NCBI GenBank assembly: GCA_016206275.1
Contig: JACQRY010000255.1
Span: 1-27,766 of the forward strand
DNA length: 27,766 bases
Reading direction: 5' to 3'
Source: Nitrososphaerota archaeon
GTDB lineage: Archaea; Thermoproteota; Nitrososphaeria; Nitrososphaerales; JACQRY01
This document shows, piece after piece, positions 7,610-15,168 of this stretch. Made by a program: the position numbers and the translations under genes. Position 1 is the stretch's first letter, and each line of letters starts with the position of its first letter. The notes under the pieces are model-generated. The model was given only the letters and a program-made list of their open reading frames with translations. It was not told the origin of the DNA and searched no databases.

Positions 7610-8187
7610 GCTTCAAACCTCTGCAGCTGGAGGCTACGTACGACCAGACCTACCGCAATACCGGTGAAAGCTCCCACTACCGTATCTAACGGATAGTGTG
7701 CTCCAATGTACACCCTTGAAAAGGCCACCAATACTCCAAGCATAATTAGAGGCACCTGCCGCTTAACGTAAAACTTGCCTAGGACGATTGCAGCCATGAA
7801 GCTGCGTTCAGAATGCCCCGAAGGCATGCTGCCAGAGTCCTCAAGACCCAGCAGCCTTATGCCCGGAAGAGAGTCAGGAGGTCTAGGCCTACTTACAGCA
7901 AACTTAAACACGGTTGAAACGACTGTATCGATGATTAAGCCAACTAGCAGAAACGTGGCTGCTCCACGAGATTTGCGAAGCCGAAGAAACAACACAATTA
8001 GCAGCCAAAACGGAAGAGAACCTACCGCATCAATCAAGATTATTACGAAGATAGGAGTAGACTCGGATACACTGTTGACCGCCATCAGCACTGCTATGTC
8101 GTAGGATCGCAGAGCACGATAGAAAAGGGAGAGAATGATAGCCGGTAGTATCATCGCGATGCTTGCAAGAAGGTCTTTCGCTGGCAA
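7573..8187 (-). CDS. PAP2-family membrane phosphatase
   Basis: This 204-residue membrane protein carries the three acid-phosphatase motifs of the PAP2 superfamily: KFAVSRPRP (Lys95, Arg100, Pro101), SMPSGHSERSF (Ser123, Gly124, His125) and SRVYIGAHYPLD (Arg158, His164, Asp168). About five to six hydrophobic helices surround them, for example 8-24, 45-69, 77-93 and 146-157. Members remove phosphate from lipid pyrophosphates or phosphatidic acids; an archaeal role in polyprenyl (dolichyl) pyrophosphate recycling is plausible but not shown. The start appears to be TTG (8185-8187). Its 3' end overlaps the NAD(P)H-hydrate epimerase gene, suggesting one transcript. The upstream region holds a perfect inverted repeat overlapping the likely promoter. 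Confidence 0.88.
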   Translation of the reverse strand: MPAKDLLASIAMILPAIILSLFYRALRSYDIAVLMAVNSVSESTPIFVIILIDAVGSLPFWLLIVLFLRLRKSRGAATFLLVGLIIDTVVSTVFKFAVSRPRPPDSLPGIRLLGLEDSGSMPSGHSERSFMAAIVLGKFYVKRQVPLIMLGVLVAFSRVYIGAHYPLDTVVGAFTGIAVGLVVRSLQLQRFEAWMEKVWSRVAK

Positions 8188-8197
8188 TGAGCTTACT

Positions 8198-8219
8198 CAC
8201 TTATCCATGTCTATAAGTG
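8198..8219. promoter_or_regulatory. Inverted repeat overlapping the PAP2 promoter region
   Basis: CACTTAT (8198-8204) and ATAAGTG (8213-8219) are perfect inverted arms with an 8-base spacer, 11-32 bases before the PAP2 start. They include ATAAGT-type sequences that could be the TATA element on the minus strand. A dimeric regulator site is a reasonable reading; chance occurrence is also possible. Confidence 0.3.
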
Positions 8220-8248
8220 TCTGCTCATATAGAATTGTGACGCAATAA

Positions 8249-8291
8249 TTCGGGAACCACTTAAAATGTCATTGACTCCTAGGATCCCGAA
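8249..8291. repeat. 7-bp inverted repeat in the PAP2-srp54 intergenic region
   Basis: TTCGGGA (8249-8255) and TCCCGAA (8285-8291) are perfect inverted arms 29 bases apart. They flank CACTTAAAATG, a possible TATA-like element. This is the centre of the 253-base divergent gap between the PAP2 and SRP54 genes, in which I see no gene. Confidence 0.3.
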
Positions 8292-8396
8292 CTAACACAA
8301 CAGAACAAAGTTCACTCGTGAATAAAGACCATATTTTCACAATGTACCTATGGCAAGGCTGCGTCGAACAATTCCAATCGAGTTTGACCCATGAAG

Positions 8397-8406
8397 CTAT
8401 TATAAG
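8397..8406 (+). promoter_or_regulatory. TATA-like box of srp54
   Basis: CTATTATAAG lies about 40 bases before the srp54 ATG at 8441, implying a transcript start near 8428 and a leader of about a dozen bases. Confidence 0.4.
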
Positions 8407-8440
8407 GAAGAAAAATGGCGTTAGTATATGACGCAAGGCC

Positions 8441-9763
8441 ATGCTTGACAAGCTTAAGGAAGGATTGCAGGGCGCCATCAACAAGATCCTTCGTGCCTCA
8501 TCCATCGACGAGCAGACAGTGAAAGAATTCGTCAAAGATCTACAGAGAGCACTTCTCCAAGCAGATGTGAATGTGAAACAAGTATTGGAGCTGTCGAAAA
8601 AAATCGAGGAGAGGGCGTTAAAAGAACAGCCTCCTCCAGGACTACCACGTAAGGACTACATCGTGAAGATACTTTACGATGAGCTGGCCAACATACTCGG
8701 CTCAGAACAGCCAGTTGATCTCCCGTCGTCAAGAATCAATATTGTTCTCATGATGGGCATTCAAGGCAGTGGGAAGACAACAACCGTCGGAAAACTTGCG
8801 AGACACATGCAGCGGCGAGGTTACAGGGTAGGCGTAGTCTGCGTAGACACTTTCAGACCGGGTGCTCTTACCCAACTTAAGATGGTTTGCAGCCAAATCG
8901 GTTTAGAGGTGTACGGAAGCGACGATGTTAAAGACGCTGTGCAGCTTGCGAAAAAAGGCTCAGAATACTTCAAGCAAAAAGGATGTAACCTTATCATCGT
9001 TGACTCAGCGGGCAGACATAAAGAGGAGAAGGGACTACTTGACGAAATGAAGCAGATCTCCTCCACCATCAACCCTGACTTGACATTGCTCGTTGTAGAT
9101 GGGACCATTGGACAGCAATGCTACAATCAGGCTGCAGCCTTCCATCAAACTGTCCCCATAGGAGGAATCGTAATCACAAAGCTTGACGGATCAGCCAAGG
9201 GAGGAGGAGCCCTAGCTGCCGCGGCAGCAACAGGAGCAACAATCCTCTTCATCGGTACAGGAGAAAGAATCGATGATCTGGAGGCTTTCTCACCCACAAG
9301 ATTCGTAGGCAGACTCTTAGGTCTAGGAGACATCAAGGCGTTACTAGAAAGAGCTAAGGACCTAGAGCAGGAGGCTGACGAAAAGAAGGTCAAACGCATC
9401 ATGTCCGGTAAAATGACCATCGACGACCTATACTACCAAATGGAGCAGGTGAAGAAGATGGGTTCCCTCAGAAAGATCGTGGAGCTGATCCCTGGGTTCT
9501 CAACAGGCATACCGGAATCTGAGCTGGATGGAATAGAGGATCGGATGAAGAATTGGAAAGTCATTATTCAATCCATGACCAAGAAAGAAAAAGAGGACCC
9601 AGAGATTCTTAACGCCTCTAGGGTCAAGAGGATAGCCAGAGGCTCAGGAACATCAGACTCCGACGTCAAAGACATGTTGAAACGTTACAGACAAGCTAAG
9701 ACTGTCATGAAGGCCGCTAAAGGCAGAGAGATAAGGCAGCTTATGAGAAGGCTCTCTGTATGA
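8441..9763 (+). CDS. srp54: Signal recognition particle 54-kDa GTPase
   Basis: This 440-residue protein is the GTPase of the signal recognition particle. It binds 7S RNA and hydrophobic signal sequences at the ribosome and delivers them to the FtsY receptor. The N domain is a four-helix bundle (1-90). The G domain has G1 GIQGSGKT (106-113), DTFRPGA (136-142), DSAGRH (188-193) and TKLDGSAKGGG (246-256). The methionine-rich M domain (about 310-440) contains IPGFSTGIP and the RNA-binding segment SRVKRIARGSG. Length is normal for archaeal SRP54. The stop overlaps the start of pus10 (ATGA), so the two are translationally coupled. The SRP RNA gene is not in the window. Confidence 0.97.
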   Translation: MLDKLKEGLQGAINKILRASSIDEQTVKEFVKDLQRALLQADVNVKQVLELSKKIEERALKEQPPPGLPRKDYIVKILYDELANILGSEQPVDLPSSRINIVLMMGIQGSGKTTTVGKLARHMQRRGYRVGVVCVDTFRPGALTQLKMVCSQIGLEVYGSDDVKDAVQLAKKGSEYFKQKGCNLIIVDSAGRHKEEKGLLDEMKQISSTINPDLTLLVVDGTIGQQCYNQAAAFHQTVPIGGIVITKLDGSAKGGGALAAAAATGATILFIGTGERIDDLEAFSPTRFVGRLLGLGDIKALLERAKDLEQEADEKKVKRIMSGKMTIDDLYYQMEQVKKMGSLRKIVELIPGFSTGIPESELDGIEDRMKNWKVIIQSMTKKEKEDPEILNASRVKRIARGSGTSDSDVKDMLKRYRQAKTVMKAAKGREIRQLMRRLSV

Positions 9764-10893
9764 CCGTCGCAACACAAGTAGTGTCCATAGCTAGGAATAT
9801 TCTCAGAGGGAACCATCTATGCAAACTCTGTTTGACCAGACAGTTACCAAACGCATCCATCACAAGCTGGTCTGAACAATGCGATATCTGCGGAGGCATG
9901 TTCTCTAAGCTAGATGATCTAACCGCCAAGATTACACAGTCTCTTCAAGGTTACGAATTCGATACCTTTCTAATAGGAGCTACAGTTCCCGCCTCAGTAG
10001 TGGAAAAAGAAGACTCGATCCGCGCTCGATTCAAGCTTAGGGGAGGAGAGTCCCTGAAGACTGCTTTAACATCCCAGCTTGGAAGAATGCTCCAGCAAAC
10101 CCTAGGTAAACGAGTCAACTACCGGAATCCCGACATAGCCATCATCATTTCACCGTATACGGAGGGTGTAGAAGTTATTCCCAAGTCGATCTATGTCTCA
10201 GGACGATACGTGAAGAAGCTTCGCGGTCTCCCACAGAAGAGGACAAGATGCAAGACCTGCAACGGTCAAGGATGTGAAGAATGCCAACACTCAGGATACT
10301 TAGCTGTAGGCAGTGTGGAAGAAGCATTGTCAAAACGCCTACTGAAATATTTCGGAGGCTCGAACACTAGGTTCACTTGGATTGGAAGCGAGGACTCCAA
10401 CAGTTTGGTGAAAGGAAACGGTAGACCCTTCTATGCAGAAATATTGAGTCCGAAGGTTAGACATCTTAACAGGTCTCCTTCAAGTTGGCGAAGAGGAGAC
10501 ACAGCCATGATGCAAGTGGAGCTGATGAATGATAAGCCTGAGGCAAGTCAAGTCTTTGATATGAAGATTGAGGCTAATACCATTTTTGACAAAGACGTCA
10601 GTAAAGAAATCATCCAAACCGTTGAAGAAGCCTTCCGCAACTGTGTCGTAGAGATGGACGCTATGAATAAGCCTAAGGTTTTGCGTAAGCATGTTCAAAA
10701 CATGAAGTTCAAGCAGGTTAGAGGAAAACGCGCTATCCTAGTCTTCGAATCCGAGGGAGGTCTAAACGTAAGAAGACTGATTACGGGAGAGGGCTATACC
10801 ACGCCTAACGTGTCGTCTGTTTCAAAAAGCCAAGTGTCTCTTGACGAGGAGAAGCCTTTCGATGTGTTAGGAGTTTCTCTTAGGAACAGGTGA
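9760..10893 (+). CDS. pus10: tRNA pseudouridine synthase Pus10
   Basis: This 377-residue protein is the archaeal Pus10 that makes pseudouridine 55 (and often 54) in the T loop of tRNAs, replacing bacterial TruB. The N-terminal part has a zinc-binding CKLC/CDIC pair (Cys21, 24, 41, 44) and a THUMP-like RNA-binding region. The catalytic domain begins around PKSIYVSGRYVKKLRGLPQ, and GSEDSNSLVKGNGRPF holds the catalytic Asp212. Between these is a second four-cysteine cluster, CKTCNGQGCEEC (Cys164, 167, 172, 175), typical of archaeal members. The ATG overlaps the srp54 stop by four bases. The next gene downstream is convergent. Confidence 0.93.
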   Translation: MTVATQVVSIARNILRGNHLCKLCLTRQLPNASITSWSEQCDICGGMFSKLDDLTAKITQSLQGYEFDTFLIGATVPASVVEKEDSIRARFKLRGGESLKTALTSQLGRMLQQTLGKRVNYRNPDIAIIISPYTEGVEVIPKSIYVSGRYVKKLRGLPQKRTRCKTCNGQGCEECQHSGYLAVGSVEEALSKRLLKYFGGSNTRFTWIGSEDSNSLVKGNGRPFYAEILSPKVRHLNRSPSSWRRGDTAMMQVELMNDKPEASQVFDMKIEANTIFDKDVSKEIIQTVEEAFRNCVVEMDAMNKPKVLRKHVQNMKFKQVRGKRAILVFESEGGLNVRRLITGEGYTTPNVSSVSKSQVSLDEEKPFDVLGVSLRNR

Positions 10894-10932
10894 ATACACC
10901 TAACACGGCAAGCTTAAGACTGATAATATGAC

Positions 10933-12606
10933 TTAGAGTCTCAACCTTATCTTAAAGACATATCTGCTAGTGATGAGGACCACAAATAAGATAGCGGCGT
11001 ATATTAGAGAGCCAGCTGAAACCTCCATCCACTGTCCTAGACCGTAATAGTTGAACAGAGTCACTGCCGCTATGTTGAAACCGGGACCGGCAAGGAGAAC
11101 TAAAGCTCCTACTTCACGAAAGGCTGAAAAGAAGAGGAACAGGGCTGCGGAAGCTAAAGCTGGTTTCATTATGGGTATAGTCACCCTCCTGAAGGTATAC
11201 GCCCAACCCGCCCCAACTATCTTAGAGGCATCTTCAAGCTCTTGATGTATCTGAACTACAGATCCTGACATCGCTCTCAAAGCGATAGGCAACTTGAAGA
11301 TGATGAGGGCCAAGAGTATGGCTATAGCAGGGTGAATCCTTACCGGGAGATAGAAGAACGTCCAAAGGAGGGCGAGCCCTAGGACTAAGCCGGGGAAGGC
11401 TATTGGAAGGGTGCCTATCACCTCCAACATCTTCCTGCCTTTGAATTTGGTTCGATAGACTATGTAGGATGTCAGGAAGCCTATTCCAACGGCGAGCAAT
11501 GCTGAAGCTATCCCTACACCAGCGCTGTTCAATAGGCCTTCTTGTACAAAGGGGTGGCGTAACACGATCTCATAATTTCTCAAGGTAAACGATTCAACGA
11601 AGCTCCCAGCCAAGAGGGTATAGCTGAAGAAAGGCATAAAGGACATCAATCCTACCACCATGAAAGGCAAGAAGACGGCAACAAAGAAGTAAAGCATAAC
11701 AAAGGCGAAGGCAATATACTTCCATCTACCAATCTCAAGAATGCGCGGCCTATAATTTCGCCCTGTTATGACCTGAAACTTCTCCGCCCTTCTAAGTGAC
11801 CACATGTAAAAAACTACAGCAAACACCGTCATCGCCAACAAGATAGAAGCATAAGCTGTCGCTAGGCCAGAATCAGGCGGAGTAGATAGCTGCATAGCCG
11901 AGAAAATCCTTGACACATAGACGTAGACCCCCCCAGGGATGCCCATTAAGGTCGGTGTTTCAAACGCTCTCAATGTGGCCACCAACGTGAGGATTCCCGC
12001 TGAAAGGACGGCAGGCATCATAAGGGGGAGGGTTACCTTTGAGAAAGTTCTGAATATACCACCGCCGCTCATGGTGGCAGATTCCTCGTGGGCAGGATCT
12101 AGCGCGGTGAAGGCAGATGCGATTATGAGATAAGATAATGGCACCTGTGACAGGCCGTATACCCAGATCATGGCTGGCAGACTGAAAGCGTTAAGCATCG
12201 GCTGTATTCCGAAAGCATCCTGAAGATATCGATTAATTATGCCAGCCTTGGGTGCCGTTAGGAAGATCCAAGCAATATTATCCATAAAGGGGGGTAAGAG
12301 AAGGGGGAATATAGGTAGAAGTTCAGCAAACCTTTTCCACGGCGTATTGGTTCTGACAATTATCCACGCTAACGTTATTGCTATAGCTATTGCAAGAAAG
12401 GTGCTCCCCAAAGCGAAGACAATCGTATTGTAGAAAGACGGTACAAAAAGGGGGTCTGAGAAAGCCCCGTAATAATTGTCAAGCGAAGGAGATATGGGAT
12501 CACCCAGATCACCTGATGAAAAGCTACCTAAAATCAAAATCACTATGGGAACCATAATGAACGCTGCTACAGAGACGGCTAAGATTATAGGCGCAGTTAG
12601 GCCCAA
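10933..12606 (-). CDS. Fused two-domain ABC transporter permease (FbpB/ThiP-like)
   Basis: This 557-residue membrane protein is built from two homologous binding-protein-dependent permease domains in one chain, as in Fe3+ (FbpB/SfuB) and thiamine (ThiP) importers. It has about twelve hydrophobic helices. Each half carries the cytoplasmic EAA loop that contacts the ATPase: about 171-200 (EESATMSGGGIFRTFSKV) and about 455-482 (LEDASKIVGAGWAYTFRRV). The start is TTG (12604-12606), with a TATA-like box 29 bases upstream and a stop just before, so the message is probably leaderless. A solute-binding protein is divergent at 12755. No ABC ATPase gene is in the window. Ferric iron or another small oxyanion or metal complex is a guess from the family. 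Confidence 0.92.
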   Translation of the reverse strand: MGLTAPIILAVSVAAFIMVPIVILILGSFSSGDLGDPISPSLDNYYGAFSDPLFVPSFYNTIVFALGSTFLAIAIAITLAWIIVRTNTPWKRFAELLPIFPLLLPPFMDNIAWIFLTAPKAGIINRYLQDAFGIQPMLNAFSLPAMIWVYGLSQVPLSYLIIASAFTALDPAHEESATMSGGGIFRTFSKVTLPLMMPAVLSAGILTLVATLRAFETPTLMGIPGGVYVYVSRIFSAMQLSTPPDSGLATAYASILLAMTVFAVVFYMWSLRRAEKFQVITGRNYRPRILEIGRWKYIAFAFVMLYFFVAVFLPFMVVGLMSFMPFFSYTLLAGSFVESFTLRNYEIVLRHPFVQEGLLNSAGVGIASALLAVGIGFLTSYIVYRTKFKGRKMLEVIGTLPIAFPGLVLGLALLWTFFYLPVRIHPAIAILLALIIFKLPIALRAMSGSVVQIHQELEDASKIVGAGWAYTFRRVTIPIMKPALASAALFLFFSAFREVGALVLLAGPGFNIAAVTLFNYYGLGQWMEVSAGSLIYAAILFVVLITSRYVFKIRLRL

Positions 12607-12630
12607 ATCACAGAATTAGCTTGGTTCGCA

Positions 12631-12640
12631 GTATTTATCC
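12631..12640 (-). promoter_or_regulatory. TATA box of the ABC permease gene
   Basis: On the minus strand this reads GGATAAATAC, centred about 29 bases from the TTG start at 12606. Spacing indicates leaderless transcription. Confidence 0.55.
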
Positions 12641-12655
12641 TGAACGGTTCTGCAC

Positions 12656-12711
12656 AGCTATTAGAATATAGTATTTTCTTTTAATGCAGTAATAATATGA
12701 AAATAATAGCT
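12656..12711. repeat. 8-bp inverted repeat between divergent transporter promoters
   Basis: AGCTATTA (12656-12663) and TAATAGCT (12704-12711) are perfect inverted arms separated by 40 bases. They sit between the minus-strand TATA box (12631-12640) and the plus-strand TATA box (12728-12736). The placement suits an operator shared by permease and binding protein. The region is A/T-rich, which raises the odds of chance. Confidence 0.35.
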
Positions 12712-12727
12712 TTTCATGGGTCAGGCC

Positions 12728-12736
12728 ATTTATTAG
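12728..12736 (+). promoter_or_regulatory. TATA box of the solute-binding protein gene
   Basis: ATTTATTAG lies about 23 bases before the ATG at 12755, implying a leaderless or nearly leaderless transcript. Confidence 0.5.
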
Positions 12737-12754
12737 CTTGTTCTTATAGAGAAA

Positions 12755-14164
12755 ATGGCACAAGACATAAATAACATTACTCACTTTCTCAAAGTGATAC
12801 TAATGGCCAACATAGCGTTAGTAGCCGCAGTAGTTGCCATCCTCATATCTGCTGGCTCCATTGGATATACAACCGTAGCAGTGTCATCAGACGTCGCTTC
12901 CATAAGGAACCGCGCTGACTTGATCGCAACCGACATCAACAGCCTGAAAAGCACTCAATCACAAGTAAGCAGCGATGTCAACCAGCTGAAGAGCGGGCAG
13001 CAAAGCGTCAGTGCAGAGCAGACCGCAATAAAGAACTTGGTGGACCAAAGGATAGGAGGACTGGAGAAAGCATTAGCAGATGCGAAGAAGGCTCAAGAAG
13101 CGCTGCAGAAACAACTGGAGGAGAGAGAAGAACTTCTCAAAGAAGTCAGTGTCTTCGACCCTGATCTTGTAGCAGCCGCGTCTCGCGAAGGAGGATTAAC
13201 CATCTACTCTGTCAGGGATCAAGCGGATGTGCTCCTCTTCATTCAGGAGTTCCAGAAACAGTTTCCTAACATTAAGGCAAACTTCCTTTCGGCAACCAAT
13301 CCTGAACTAATAAGCAGGATCTCGGCCGAAATAAAGGGAGGGCAGATGACTTGGGACATATATGATAGCGCTGTAAGTAACTGCAGGCAGGCCATAGAGC
13401 TTGGGGCCACTCAACCCTACAAGTCCCCTCAAGCAACAGAGAAATTCTTCCCACCAATCTTCGATCCTAATGGACACATGTCTTTCTTTGGAGCCACGAT
13501 ACCTGTAGTCATGTACAATACCAATCTGGTTAAGGGCGACAAGCTCGCTCTCCTTAAATCCCTAAGGACATGGGAGGACCTAACCAAACCTGAAGTCATC
13601 CAAGCCTTCAAGGGAAATATCCTCATGGACCATCCTTCGAGAGGAGGACCCCACACCCAAGTGCTAGCTGAAATGCAAACACTCTGGAACGACGACGCAA
13701 GATGGCAGAACTACATGAAGAAGCTACTCGAGTACGAACCAAGACTATTCAAGAGCACCAGCCAAATATTCAGACTTCTCACAGCAGAGGAAGGACAAGT
13801 AGCCATAATCGGCTTGGCTCATGACGTACTCCGCGAAAGAAAGATTGGGGTACCAGTCGATTATATCTCTCTGGCACCAGTGACTCTGAACCCCAGCTGC
13901 CTCGTCGTAGCAAAACTAGCCCCCCACCCCAGCGCAGCCAAGCTATTCGTCGAATTCATGATGTCACCAAACGGTCAAGCCACCTTCTCCAAAACCCTCA
14001 GGTCACCGATGCGTCTAGGATTCGCAGCTGAATCTTCAATAGATGTGCTCTTCCCAGGAGTACCACCAGCAGAGATGGTAGGCATCCGTAACGAAGAAGC
14101 TCACTTCATTGATCTCAGAGGCTGGCTGGACAAGTGGATAGTGCCGATCTTCGGGCCCGCATAG
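12755..14164 (+). CDS. Membrane-anchored ABC solute-binding protein with coiled-coil stalk
   Basis: This 469-residue protein has three parts. Residues about 12-38 form one hydrophobic helix (FLKVILMANIALVAAVVAIL), an uncleaved membrane anchor with no lipobox cysteine. Residues about 45-130 form a heptad-rich, Ser/Gln/Lys-rich stalk (for example DINSLKSTQSQVSSDVNQLK) predicted to be coiled coil. From about 140 (GGLTIYSV) to the end is a periplasmic-binding-fold domain of the Fe3+/spermidine type, with the N-terminal beta strand 'LTIYS' and the hinge region typical of SBP_bac_6/FbpA-like proteins. It would hold captured solute near the membrane for the permease encoded divergently. The stalk is unusual for this family. 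Ligand unknown; the characteristic double Tyr of ferric-binding proteins is not evident. Confidence 0.88.
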   Translation: MAQDINNITHFLKVILMANIALVAAVVAILISAGSIGYTTVAVSSDVASIRNRADLIATDINSLKSTQSQVSSDVNQLKSGQQSVSAEQTAIKNLVDQRIGGLEKALADAKKAQEALQKQLEEREELLKEVSVFDPDLVAAASREGGLTIYSVRDQADVLLFIQEFQKQFPNIKANFLSATNPELISRISAEIKGGQMTWDIYDSAVSNCRQAIELGATQPYKSPQATEKFFPPIFDPNGHMSFFGATIPVVMYNTNLVKGDKLALLKSLRTWEDLTKPEVIQAFKGNILMDHPSRGGPHTQVLAEMQTLWNDDARWQNYMKKLLEYEPRLFKSTSQIFRLLTAEEGQVAIIGLAHDVLRERKIGVPVDYISLAPVTLNPSCLVVAKLAPHPSAAKLFVEFMMSPNGQATFSKTLRSPMRLGFAAESSIDVLFPGVPPAEMVGIRNEEAHFIDLRGWLDKWIVPIFGPA

Positions 14165-14177
14165 GGCCCCACCCCCA

Positions 14178-14183
14178 TTTTTT
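14178..14183 (+). terminator. Oligo-T terminator after the solute-binding protein
   Basis: A run of six T follows a C-rich stretch 14 bases past the stop codon. Archaeal RNA polymerase terminates on oligo-T tracts without needing a hairpin. Confidence 0.45.
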
Positions 14184-14302
14184 GCAGCATAGTTCAAGAG
14201 AAGTAAGTAATCCTAGAGTATCCCGAGCTCCTGATAGCCTTTCACCCAAAATCTTCAACTAATGAGATAGTGAATAGGGCCTCTACATTCCGAAGCATCT
14301 AC

Positions 14303-14312
14303 AAATAGTTAA
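14303..14312 (+). promoter_or_regulatory. TATA-like box of the SDR gene
   Basis: AAATAGTTAA, followed by AAAA, is centred about 31 bases before the ATG at 14339. Confidence 0.45.
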
Positions 14313-14338
14313 AAACGCAGAGAGGATCTTTCTTCACC

Positions 14339-15112
14339 ATGACAGATACGTCAAAGGTAGCCCTAATAGTGGGCGGCGGAGGAGGCATGGGGGCCGCGGC
14401 TGCGCGTGGATTTCACGAAGCTGGCTTCAAGACTGCCCTAGCAGATATCTCTTGGGAGAGGGCTCAAGCTGTGGCAAAAGCTCTGGGGAAAGATGTGCTT
14501 GCATTTGGAACTGATGTTAGAAGCGAACAGAGCGTGACTAAACTGGTTAAGCGTGTACTGGATAGTTTTGAGCGGATAGATGTTCTACTAGCAAGCCACG
14601 GCGTTGTAACTGGTCACACCTTGGTCCATAACACTGATGAATCTGAATGGGACTTCGTTTTAGACACTAATCTGAAGGGCACCTTTCTGTGCATGAAACA
14701 TGTTGCTCCCATAATGATCAAGCAGAAATCGGGATGCATATTGAATCTTACTACGAACCGGGCTAGAGCTTACCGAGTTCCCTACAGTGCGTCGAAGTAT
14801 GGTATTGAAGGCGTCACCGAGGCTGCTGCAGAGGAACTCAAATCCTTTAACATCGGTGTATATGCTCTAGCCCCAGGAGGATATGTGGACACCTTTTTCC
14901 ACGATAATTCCTATAGACAATTAACCTACAAGAACTATGCTCCAGAGAAGGAGCTCCGCAAAGAAAGGAAACCCTTGAAGCCGGAAGTCATTGTTCCACT
15001 CTGCCTTTATTTGGCGCAGGACGCATCTCTGGCTCTAACAGGCAAGAAGATTGACTGCCTACACTGGAATGAGGAACATGGCTTGGGCAGAAATTGGTAC
15101 AACCCTGTCTGA
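14339..15112 (+). CDS. Short-chain dehydrogenase/reductase (SDR)
   Basis: This 257-residue classical SDR has an NAD(P)-binding Rossmann fold. The Gly-rich motif is VGGGGGMGAA (11-20), Asp37 after the second strand (ALADIS) favours NAD over NADP, DVRSEQS binds the adenine, and ASHG replaces the usual NAG. The active-site YSASK (Tyr and Lys) is intact. The catalytic Ser normally 13 residues before the Tyr is not present: the segment is NLTTNRARAYRVPYSASK, with Thr at -10 and -11 and a shortened loop. Thr may substitute, or the enzyme may have altered activity. The C-terminal part (KIDCLHWNEEHGL) is family-like. Substrate unknown. It is convergent with dnaJ and has its own TATA-like box. Confidence 0.88.
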   Translation: MTDTSKVALIVGGGGGMGAAAARGFHEAGFKTALADISWERAQAVAKALGKDVLAFGTDVRSEQSVTKLVKRVLDSFERIDVLLASHGVVTGHTLVHNTDESEWDFVLDTNLKGTFLCMKHVAPIMIKQKSGCILNLTTNRARAYRVPYSASKYGIEGVTEAAAEELKSFNIGVYALAPGGYVDTFFHDNSYRQLTYKNYAPEKELRKERKPLKPEVIVPLCLYLAQDASLALTGKKIDCLHWNEEHGLGRNWYNPV

Positions 15113-15132
15113 CCACGCCCTGAGATTCGTGG
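15113..15132 (+). terminator. Weak hairpin after the SDR stop codon
   Basis: CCACG (15113-15117) and CGTGG (15128-15132) can form a 5-bp hairpin directly after the stop codon, between the convergent SDR and dnaJ genes. No strong T run follows, so this is a tentative call. Confidence 0.25.
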
Positions 15133-15168
15133 GCATTCAGCTCAGTCCTTATCGACGTGGGATATGTT

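Noticed and set aside
8269..8535. Minus-strand frame of 88 residues overlapping the start of srp54
   Set aside because: It covers almost 100 bases of a certain gene and the srp54 promoter, and its protein is Ser/Leu/Cys-rich shadow-type sequence.
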